Of a stretch of DNA of 64,000 nucleotides, positions 1 to 7,210 are shown one piece after another. The translations under genes and the position numbers were made by a program. The notes under the pieces are model-generated. The model made no database searches. It saw nothing but the letters and a program-made list of their open reading frames with translations, and was not told the origin of the DNA. Numbering within the stretch: the stretch's first letter is position 1; each line of letters starts with the position of its first letter. The stretch comes from Marinilabilia salmonicolor (GTDB lineage Bacteria > Bacteroidota > Bacteroidia > Bacteroidales > Marinilabiliaceae). The stretch spans positions 274,663-338,662 of the forward strand of contig NZ_PVTS01000003.1 of assembly GCF_003003035.1 (NCBI RefSeq), read 5' to 3'.

Positions 1-42
1 CTGAAGCAGGGCCAACTGATTATTAAATTCTTTACATGTCAT
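1..42 (-). CDS. Start of a gene cut by the left edge, possibly an anti-sigma factor
   Basis: Only 14 codons are visible, reading MTCKEFNNQLALLQ. The ATG lies 12 bases after the stop codon of the ECF sigma factor gene, in the same direction. A cysteine close to the start followed by a short helix-like segment resembles the beginning of zinc-type anti-sigma factors, which normally follow an ECF sigma gene. The call rests on position plus these few residues, so it is weak. Confidence 0.4.
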   Translation of the reverse strand, partial: MTCKEFNNQLALLQ

Positions 43-54
43 TCTTCTATGCTT

Positions 55-600
55 TTAACGGGACAGCAATCCCTGTAATTTTTTCCTTGCCCTAAATATA
101 AGGCTCTCAGTAGCTTTGGGTGACATTTCCAAAACATCTGCAACCTCTGTCAGACTCAATTCCTGATAATAAAACAATACAAATGCCTTTTTTTGCCTGG
201 TCTTTAACTTACTGACCGCATTTTTTATCTGTTCACGCTGTTCACTACGCATCAGATTGTTCTCAGCATCTTCGTCGGCATATCCCGATTCTGTCACCTC
301 ATCATTAATGCCGGTAAAAGTTCTTAATTTATTCCTTCGTGTCTGATTGATGGCTTTGTTTACGGATATCCGGTATAACCAGGTGGAAAATGCAGCACGC
401 CTGTCAAAAGATTCCAGTGCATTCCATGCTTTTACAAAAATTTCCTGAGTCAGATCCTCTGCATCATCCGTATTGTGCAGAAACCCCATGCATGTTTGAA
501 ACACTTTCTGACGATATCTGTCCACCAGCACGGAAAAGGCTTCGGTTTTACCTTCCTGTGCCTGTTGCACCAAATCAATGTCTGTCGGGGTTGTCTGCAT
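55..600 (-). CDS. ECF-type RNA polymerase sigma-70 family factor
   Basis: This 181-residue protein has the two-domain plan of an extracytoplasmic function sigma factor. Region 2 lies at about residues 15-90, with the conserved DAEDLTQEIFVKAW segment near residues 46-59 that contacts core polymerase and the -10 element. Region 4 lies at about 125-178, with a helix-turn-helix around LSLTEVADVLEMSPKATES. Length is normal for the family. A gene that starts like an anti-sigma factor follows after 12 bases, so the pair probably forms an operon in which the membrane partner holds the factor inactive. The target regulon cannot be read from the window. The small calcium-binding-like protein upstream (817-1203) points the same way but is separated by a repeat. 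Confidence 0.93.
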   Translation of the reverse strand: MQTTPTDIDLVQQAQEGKTEAFSVLVDRYRQKVFQTCMGFLHNTDDAEDLTQEIFVKAWNALESFDRRAAFSTWLYRISVNKAINQTRRNKLRTFTGINDEVTESGYADEDAENNLMRSEQREQIKNAVSKLKTRQKKAFVLFYYQELSLTEVADVLEMSPKATESLIFRARKKLQGLLSR

Positions 601-715
601 TTATTCTTCCGGAAAACTGCAATTACATTTATAGAAATGAAGAGATGCAAATACACTGCATCTCTCCCAGTCCTGTTACGAAGTTAAACATATTTTGTAT
701 GCCGCATCATTTAAT

Positions 716-777
716 GTTTGTCCATAAAGTACCATTTACTGCGTTACGCTTGTAACTGGCACTTTCTTGACAAACAC
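716..777. repeat. Deleted copy of the 123-bp palindromic element
   Basis: Bases 716-752 match, inverted, the right end of the complete element at 32626-32748, and 753-777 match its left end. About 60 interior bases are absent, so the two ends sit side by side. The join is clean (…GCGTTACGCTTG then TAACTGGCAC…), which looks like an internal-deletion derivative of a small non-autonomous mobile element. Confidence 0.75.
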
Positions 778-816
778 ATTACTATAAACAAATTTTACTT
801 AGTTTATAGCCCGAAA

Positions 817-1203
817 CTACTTAACGGGGGCATTTCCCTGACCTCTGCCACTTCCATCACGCAAACGTCCGGTTCCGTTTTCCTGGTTATCACAGGTTCC
901 GTTTTTGTTGGAGTCAACAAAATTTCCATTACCTCCACGTCCCTGTCCGTTTCCACGACGACCAAGGCCTTTTCCTTGTCCGCGCCCCTCACCGTTACCA
1001 TTTCCGGGGCCTAACCCTTTACCGGGTCGTTTACCATCATAATTGTCACAAACACCATCATTGTTGTTATCCACAAATCCGGTGCGTACATTTTCTGTTG
1101 TTTCTTTTTTCTGATCATTATCAGATTTGGTTTGTGCATTCACGTTATTGGCTGCAAAAGCAAAACCTGCTACCAATGCTAAAGTTAAAACTACCTTTTT
1201 CAT
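817..1203 (-). CDS. Small secreted protein with two EF-hand-like loops
   Basis: The 128-residue product begins with a clear Sec signal peptide (MKKVVLTLALVAGFAFA) and probable cleavage after NNVNA near residue 23. Two Asp/Asn-rich loops, FVDNNNDGVCDNYD and FVDSNKNGTCDNQE, each followed by a Gly/Arg/Asn-rich stretch, resemble calcium-binding EF-hand or dockerin loops, each with a cysteine at the same place. The middle is a low-complexity GKGLGPGNGNGEGRGQGKG-type spacer. I do not recognise a characterised family; similar small proteins occur in Bacteroidota genomes. It is likely periplasmic or surface exposed and binds divalent metal. It lies in the same direction as the downstream ECF sigma gene, 216 bases away. 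Confidence 0.72.
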   Translation of the reverse strand: MKKVVLTLALVAGFAFAANNVNAQTKSDNDQKKETTENVRTGFVDNNNDGVCDNYDGKRPGKGLGPGNGNGEGRGQGKGLGRRGNGQGRGGNGNFVDSNKNGTCDNQENGTGRLRDGSGRGQGNAPVK

Positions 1204-1386
1204 AATACTATCTTTTTAATTTGTTTTCATCCTTTTGACATCAGAGAAAAGCAAATCATTCGTTTTTTTTCACTATTTGAAAAAAAAATCATTGGAGTTC
1301 AGCAGAAAATCAAGCTTGCATTATAGAAGCCAGGGAGGGTTTTGGGCATCAGATTGCAACTTTTTTCAAAAAAATTATTGCAACTG

Positions 1387-1417
1387 TTTGTATTTTGGAT
1401 AAAGTTGTCCATATTTG
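1387..1417 (+). promoter_or_regulatory. Predicted Bacteroidota promoter for the metY leader
   Basis: A -33 TTTG at 1387-1390 is followed after 19 bases by CATATTTG at 1410-1417, a 7-of-8 match to the TAnnTTTG -7 box of Bacteroidota. Transcription would begin near 1424, only about 13 bases before the leader-peptide ATG. Confidence 0.6.
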
Positions 1418-1436
1418 CACAGAGATAATTTATTGA

Positions 1437-1550
1437 ATGAAGCAAAACATCGAAAATATCATTTCGGTTGCCGCAACAAATAACTGCGGAATCTCCTTCA
1501 CTACCACAACAGGTATGATGATGGGACGAATGTCTATGTTCATGGCATAA
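1437..1550 (+). CDS. Met-rich leader peptide upstream of metY
   Basis: A 37-codon ORF starts just after the predicted transcription start and ends 136 bases before metY. Residues 22-25 are four consecutive Thr codons, and residues 27-37 read MMMGRMSMFMA, so six of the last eleven codons are Met. This is far above chance and is the typical layout of an amino-acid attenuator leader. The stop codon at 1548-1550 is only 4 bases before the 5' arm of the antiterminator stem (1555-1563). A ribosome that finishes the peptide would therefore cover that arm, while one stalled on the Met run would leave it mostly free. Peptide function is inferred to be regulatory only. Confidence 0.78.
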   Translation: MKQNIENIISVAATNNCGISFTTTTGMMMGRMSMFMA

Positions 1551-1554
1551 GTCT

Positions 1555-1660
1555 TGTGACGCATCATATCTGTATCTTTCCAGAATTTTCCGACAAAATT
1601 TGAGTTCAAATTAAATCAGATACCGGTGCGTCACAGCAACCGGTCAGGAATTTTTTATTT
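1555..1660 (+). promoter_or_regulatory. Competing antiterminator and terminator hairpins of the metY attenuator
   Basis: The antiterminator has a perfect 9-bp stem TGTGACGCA (1555-1563) with TGCGTCACA (1627-1635), continued by GTATCT (1572-1577) with AGATAC (1618-1623), and encloses a small hairpin AATTTG/CAAATT at 1597-1612. The alternative terminator pairs ACCGGT (1622-1627) with ACCGGT (1639-1644) and is followed by a T-rich run from 1651. The two structures share bases 1622-1635, so they cannot form together. No SAM riboswitch core was recognised here. Confidence 0.68.
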
Positions 1661-1674
1661 TAATTAACCTATAA

Positions 1675-2988
<1,314 letters not shown>

Positions 2989-3005
2989 AGGCTGTCTGAA
3001 ACAAC

Positions 3006-3131
3006 GTCTTTGATAAAGGTATGAGACTTTTATCCCCGGAGATGTGAATTGAAACCAGGAATAACCAATATCCGGGTTAATGGTTTCTATCAAAACAGGA
3101 AAACCTGTTCTGATTGCTTTGTTGCAAAGAC
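3006..3131. repeat. MITE-like element, 126 bp, divergent interior
   Basis: The ends GTCTTTG (3006-3012) and CAAAGAC (3125-3131, preceded by TTTGTTG) match the terminal inverted repeats of the element at 58746-58868, and the length is almost equal (126 versus 123 bp). The interior is different and carries its own inverted segments, for example AACAGG/CCTGTT near 3092-3109. It is either a diverged family member or a related element that shares only the ends. Confidence 0.5.
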
Positions 3132-3150
3132 AAAAATGTTCGTACCTTTG
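3122..3150 (+). promoter_or_regulatory. Predicted promoter of the homoserine dehydrogenase gene
   Basis: TTG at 3122-3124 and TACCTTTG at 3143-3150, spaced by 18 bases, match the Bacteroidota consensus. The TTG lies inside the right terminal repeat of the MITE-like element, so the element appears to donate the -33 box. Confidence 0.55.
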
Positions 3151-3163
3151 GTCATAACTATTT

Positions 3164-3214
3164 TGGTTCTGATATTCAGATGTAATTTCTGATATCAGAA
3201 CCATTTTCTCTTTT
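3164..3214 (+). terminator. Strong hairpin with U-rich tail at the 5' end of the hom transcript
   Basis: TGGTTCTGATAT (3164-3175) pairs perfectly with ATATCAGAACCA (3192-3203), extended inward by TCAG/CTGA with one bulge, and is followed by TTTTCTCTTTT. It begins only about seven bases after the predicted transcription start, so it may act as an early terminator/attenuator or protect the 5' end; the sequence alone does not decide. Confidence 0.5.
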
Positions 3215-3361
3215 GTAAAGAGTTTTCAACCGACCTTAATCATAAGACAGACATATGGTGTAACCAAACTGAATGCCTCGCTTTTCTGAGACCTGATTGG
3301 TTCACAAATAACCCGGTTAAATAAACAAGCAAAAAACTCACTTCCGCAAAAACTTAAAAAA

Positions 3362-4561
3362 ATGTCACGTCAAAAATTAAATATTGGTCTTTTCGGATTC
3401 GGCGTTGTAGGCAAAGGCCTATACGATGTTCTTGAGAAGAGTCCGGCGCTGGAAGCCGAAGTCAAGAAAATTTGTGTGAAACGACAGGTAAAACGGTCGC
3501 TTCCCGATGAAATGTTTTGTTATGAGCCGGATGAAATTCTGAATGACACAGGCATCAACACCATTGTGGAACTAATCGACAATGCGGATGATGCCTATTT
3601 CATTGTAAAAAAAGCACTTCAGAAAGGAAAAAATGTGGTTTCCGCCAACAAAAAAATGCTGGCCGAAAATCTCACCGAGATGATGGCTCTCGCCAAAGAA
3701 AACAATGTCTCTTTGCTTTATGAAGCCTCGGCATGTGGTAGTATTCCTGTCATACGGAACCTGGAAGAATATTACGACAACGACTTATTGCTATCGGTTA
3801 CAGGCATCCTCAACGGTTCCTCCAATTACATACTTTCAAAAGTTTTTGACAACAACGAAAGCTATTCCGATGCTCTGAAAAAAGCACAGGAACTGGGGTT
3901 TGCTGAATCCAACCCATCTTTTGATGTGGATGGTTTCGATTCTCTGTTCAAGTTGATTATTCTTACCATGCACAGCTTCGGAGTCGTGGTATCACCCGAT
4001 GAGGTGCTCAACTATGGCATTTCCAACATCTCAGAGTTTGACATCAATTACGCCCGCGAAAAGGGATATAAAATTAAATTGGTAGGGCAGGTGGAGCGTC
4101 TGCGTGACAAGAAAATCGCACTTTTTGTGCTACCCCGCTTTGTTACCCGCGACAAATACATTTACAGCGTTGAAGATGAATTCAACGGTGTGGTAATCAA
4201 GGGGGTTGCTTACGACAAGCAGTTTATGTTTGGAAAAGGAGCAGGCGGGCATCCAACCGGAGCAGCGGTTTTATCTGACATTACAGCTCTGGCACATCAT
4301 TACCGATACGAGTACAAAAAGGCCAATTATTTTGGGGGCTTCAAGTATTTTAAAGAGGGAACCATAGAAGTTTACCTCAGATACAGCAACCCGGAAGTAC
4401 TGGAGAACTTCGAGTTCAAATCGATTTCCGAAGAATACCATGGCCCCAAATATCACTACAAGATCGGCTTTATGAGGCTCGACAAACTCATAGCCATCAA
4501 AGATAAATTGCGATCTCTGGATATTTTTCTGGCTGCCACGGGCAAAGCCCTGAATTATTAA
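3362..4561 (+). CDS. hom: Homoserine dehydrogenase
   Basis: The enzyme reduces aspartate semialdehyde to homoserine, the branch point to threonine, isoleucine and methionine. The 399-residue protein has the NAD(P)-binding motif GLFGFGVVGKGL at residues 8-19, the VVSANKKML segment where the family lysine sits near residue 98, YEASACGSIPVIR near 120-132, and the catalytic-domain signature NGSSNYIL near 150, followed by GFAESNPSFDVDG. No C-terminal ACT domain of the usual kind is obvious, although the last 100 residues (KYFKEGTIEVYLRYSNPE onward) could form a regulatory domain. Start is the first ATG after the leader. Placement after metY agrees with the homoserine branch of Met synthesis. Confidence 0.92.
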   Translation: MSRQKLNIGLFGFGVVGKGLYDVLEKSPALEAEVKKICVKRQVKRSLPDEMFCYEPDEILNDTGINTIVELIDNADDAYFIVKKALQKGKNVVSANKKMLAENLTEMMALAKENNVSLLYEASACGSIPVIRNLEEYYDNDLLLSVTGILNGSSNYILSKVFDNNESYSDALKKAQELGFAESNPSFDVDGFDSLFKLIILTMHSFGVVVSPDEVLNYGISNISEFDINYAREKGYKIKLVGQVERLRDKKIALFVLPRFVTRDKYIYSVEDEFNGVVIKGVAYDKQFMFGKGAGGHPTGAAVLSDITALAHHYRYEYKKANYFGGFKYFKEGTIEVYLRYSNPEVLENFEFKSISEEYHGPKYHYKIGFMRLDKLIAIKDKLRSLDIFLAATGKALNY

Positions 4562-4572
4562 AAATGGATCGC

Positions 4573-4612
4573 TCATCCGTTTAAAATTCACTTTTCAAGG
4601 TCGGAAGAAACG
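4573..4612 (-). repeat. Fragment of the 93-bp dispersed repeat
   Basis: The stretch TCATCCGTTTAAAATT and following TTTTCAAGGTCG closely matches 39027-39061, part of the repeat pair at 38946-39135, in the same orientation. Only about 40 bases are present, lying between the convergent hom and comF genes. Confidence 0.55.
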
Positions 4613-4636
4613 GGCCCCGAACATTCGGAACGCGTT

Positions 4637-5341
4637 TCAACCGGCTGCAATGCCAATGGTCAGCACCGAAATCCGGACATCGGTTACTTGTTCAAATGCA
4701 GTGCAAAGCGCCTCAATGGTGGCACCTGTGGTAATCACATCATCTAAAACCAACACATGCTTGTTTTGGAAAAGATGTGGATGAAGCACTTTAAAAATAC
4801 CTTCCACATTTTGCCACCTTTCGTAGCGCCCTCTGCGGGTTTGACTTGCAGAATGTACTGTCCGGATGACAGATTCCGTATTTACCGGTAACCGTGTAAT
4901 TTCACCAATGCCCCGGGCAATAATTTGACTTTGGTTATATCCCCTAAGTCTCTGCTTTTTCGGATGGAGTGGAACCGGCACGATGCAGTCAATTTCACCG
5001 GCCAGGGCTTCTTTTACCAGAAAACGACCCGCTAAACGCCCCAGGTAAACTCCCGCCTTTTTATCGCCTTTATATTTGAGCTGATGGATAATTTGTTGAA
5101 GTAATTCCCCTTTCCTATAAAAATACAAGGAAGAGGCAAATTCAATTTTCGCTCTTCCCCAAAAGATTTGTTCCGTCGGATTGCCGGGCACTTTCTCGAA
5201 CCAGGTACGGGGCATTTTCGACTCACAGCTCCTGCATAAAGCAGTGCGCTCCACTCCCGGCCATTCGCCACAGCCCCGGCATATTTCCGGAAAAACGAGA
5301 GCAGCGATACCGGAGAGGTATTTTTTAAAAAGGTCAGGCAT
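4637..5341 (-). CDS. comF: ComF family phosphoribosyltransferase-like protein
   Basis: The 234-residue protein has an N-terminal zinc-binding motif with cysteines at about 21, 24, 36 and 39, then a phosphoribosyltransferase fold ending in the PRPP-binding loop VLVLDDVITTGAT near residue 200. ComF proteins act in DNA uptake or in replication-linked processes in several bacteria; the reaction is not established. RKGELLQQIIHQLKYKGDKKAG and the GYNQSQIIARGI segment are typical of the family. It lies 19 bases after rmuC in the same direction, so both DNA-metabolism genes probably share one transcript. Confidence 0.92.
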   Translation of the reverse strand: MPDLFKKYLSGIAALVFPEICRGCGEWPGVERTALCRSCESKMPRTWFEKVPGNPTEQIFWGRAKIEFASSLYFYRKGELLQQIIHQLKYKGDKKAGVYLGRLAGRFLVKEALAGEIDCIVPVPLHPKKQRLRGYNQSQIIARGIGEITRLPVNTESVIRTVHSASQTRRGRYERWQNVEGIFKVLHPHLFQNKHVLVLDDVITTGATIEALCTAFEQVTDVRISVLTIGIAAG

Positions 5342-5360
5342 TAGGCTTAGGTTTTATTTG

Positions 5361-6689
5361 CTAATCACCATCATTTTCTTCCAGGGTTTCCATCAGCTCT
5401 TTGCTCTTATCTGCAGGTAACTCCTGCACCTGGCGGAGTTTTCGCATCATCACATTGGTACGGGTAGTTACCAGCGTTTCTATTTCATTATTGGCCTGAT
5501 TGAGTCGCTCCTGAGCCTTGCGCAACACTTTGCCAAACTCCCCAAACTGTGTTTTTACGGCACCAAGAATTTCCCACACTTCACTGCTCCGTTTTTGAAT
5601 GGCCAGCGTACGAAATCCCATTTGCAAACTGTTCAGCATAGCAGCCAATGTGGTGGGACCGGTCACAATTACTTTAAAGTCGCGTTGCAGCACAGCAACC
5701 AGATCGGGCTGACGCACCACCTCCGCATAGAGTCCCTCTACAGGCAAAAACAAAACGCCAAAATCGGTCGTATGGGGTGGATCCAGATATTTATCACGAA
5801 TCTCGGCGGCCGATTTCTTAACGGCAGTCACCAGTTGTCTGGTGGCCAATGCCATACCGTCTGCATCACCCTTATCAAAGGCCACCTGCAACCGTGCATA
5901 ATCCTCCTGCGGAAACTTGGCATCAACAGGCATATACACAGCTTCTCCGTTATCGCTGCTTCCGGGGAGTTTAATGGCATACTCCACATGCCCTGATGAA
6001 TCACGTCTGGTTTTTACATTTTTTTCATATTGTTCAGGTGCCATAATCTGTTCAAGAATGTTACCCAGCTGAATCTCTCCGAGCACACCACGTGTTTTGA
6101 CATTACTGAGCACTCTCTTGAGATCGCCTACTTCACCCGCCATGCTTTTCATCTCTCCCAGACCTTCACGTACGGCTTCCAGACGTTCTGTAACCAATCG
6201 GAATGAATTTCCCAGCCTTTCCTCCAGGGTTTTGTGCAATTTTTCATCTACTGTCTGGCGCATTTTCTCCAGCCGCTCTTCAGTCGATTTCACCAAATCA
6301 TCCTGCTTTCGGGCCATGTCATCAAAGCGCTGCTTCTGAAGATTCTTAAAATCAGCAACATTATTGGAAAATGATTCACCGAAATTTTTCAAAGAATGAG
6401 ACAATTCCTGACGATTGGAATGAGCATTGCGGTCCATTCCTTCCTGCATTTTAAACAACTGTTCCTGCAGAACTCCGGTAAGCCTGTCAAGATTGTGAGA
6501 CAACTCCTGACGGTTTTGTTGAAGTGAATTTCCCAGTTCAGTCCGATTATCTCGCAGCTCTTCCTTTATCAAATTGCGTATGACGTTTTGCAAATCATCA
6601 TTCTTGTGTCGTGGCGAACGAACCAGCAAAACAGCAAGAAGAATAATGCATACCAAAAGAAGCAAAAGAAGAATACCGTCAATAATCAT
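5361..6689 (-). CDS. rmuC: DNA recombination protein RmuC
   Basis: RmuC is a nuclease-like protein that limits inversions at short inverted repeats in E. coli. The 442-residue product starts with one membrane segment (about residues 3-24, IDGILLLLLLVCIILLAVLLV), then a long coiled coil rich in Arg/Gln/Glu (about 40-190), then the RmuC domain (about 200-430) with GEIQLGNILEQI, YAIKLPG, VDAKFPQEDY and the GPTTLAAMLNSLQMGFRTLAIQ block (positions near 340-360). Length is as expected. comF follows closely. Confidence 0.93.
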   Translation of the reverse strand: MIIDGILLLLLLVCIILLAVLLVRSPRHKNDDLQNVIRNLIKEELRDNRTELGNSLQQNRQELSHNLDRLTGVLQEQLFKMQEGMDRNAHSNRQELSHSLKNFGESFSNNVADFKNLQKQRFDDMARKQDDLVKSTEERLEKMRQTVDEKLHKTLEERLGNSFRLVTERLEAVREGLGEMKSMAGEVGDLKRVLSNVKTRGVLGEIQLGNILEQIMAPEQYEKNVKTRRDSSGHVEYAIKLPGSSDNGEAVYMPVDAKFPQEDYARLQVAFDKGDADGMALATRQLVTAVKKSAAEIRDKYLDPPHTTDFGVLFLPVEGLYAEVVRQPDLVAVLQRDFKVIVTGPTTLAAMLNSLQMGFRTLAIQKRSSEVWEILGAVKTQFGEFGKVLRKAQERLNQANNEIETLVTTRTNVMMRKLRQVQELPADKSKELMETLEENDGD

Positions 6690-6715
6690 AAGAAGTGTTT
6701 TGAGACAAAAATAAT

Positions 6716-6795
6716 GATGTCCGGTTAAAGGCCCTTAATTTTCTCTTCGAAAGTTGGAAAAGAAAAAATCTCAAAATGGCAAATATCCGGACATC
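6716..6795. repeat. 80-bp imperfect palindrome upstream of rmuC
   Basis: GATGTCCGG (6716-6724) is repeated inverted as CCGGACATC (6787-6795), and the next bases inside also partly match. The block fills most of the space between rmuC and the small membrane-protein gene. It may be a small palindromic element or a processing structure. Confidence 0.4.
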
Positions 6796-6818
6796 AAAAC
6801 ATTAATGCCTTACCGTGA

Positions 6819-7061
6819 TTACTTTCTCCTTAACAGAGAAACAATCCATAAAAGAATGATGGCACCAACGGTAGCAGCAATTAGCTGCCAGATGATACCC
6901 TGACCATGAAATCCTAGAAATTCAAATAAAGCACCTCCTATCACACCTCCAATCAGCCCAACAATCAGGTTCCAAATAAGGCCCAAACCTGAACCTTTGA
7001 AAATAATACTGCCAAGATACCCGGCAAGAATACCGATAACAATGGATAAGATAAGTCCCAT
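6819..7061 (-). CDS. GlsB/YeaQ/YmgE-like small membrane protein
   Basis: This 80-residue, very hydrophobic, glycine-rich protein has three membrane segments (about residues 2-20, 25-48 and 54-76) and the typical GILAGYLGSIIFKGSG and NLIVGLIGGVIGG segments of the family once called transglycosylase-associated. Members are stress-induced inner-membrane proteins of unknown activity. It stands alone between rmuC and the phosphate transporter gene, both on the same strand. Confidence 0.88.
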   Translation of the reverse strand: MGLILSIVIGILAGYLGSIIFKGSGLGLIWNLIVGLIGGVIGGALFEFLGFHGQGIIWQLIAATVGAIILLWIVSLLRRK

Positions 7062-7210
7062 GGTAAAATAATTTAGTTAGAAATAGAATAATTCTTTCAA
7101 ACGGACAGCAAGTGTCTGAAAAAAAACCTCCTTTCCGGTTTGAATAGAGAAAGTTACAACTATTATTCTAAATAAAAGAATTTTAATGGGCGCTATCAAC
7201 AGTCCTTATC

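Larger units (their letters stand above)
2989..3361. other. Intergenic region holding a MITE-like element, promoter and hairpin
   Basis: The 373 bases between metY and the homoserine dehydrogenase gene contain a 126-bp element with GTCTTTG/CAAAGAC ends (3006-3131), a predicted promoter (3122-3150), a strong hairpin (3164-3203) and a leader of about 150 bases without further recognisable signals. Confidence 0.6.

Noticed and set aside
817..1001. Overlapping ORFs on other frames across the Gly-rich protein gene
   Set aside because: They are shadows of the biased codon use; the frame with signal peptide and paired loops is the real one.
3136..3192. Short ORF rich in Val/Leu/Ile codons (MFVPLVITILVLIF…) upstream of homoserine dehydrogenase, as a possible branched-chain leader peptide
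   Set aside because: Its ATG lies upstream of and inside the predicted TACCTTTG promoter box, so it would not be in the transcript, and it overlaps the hairpin arm.
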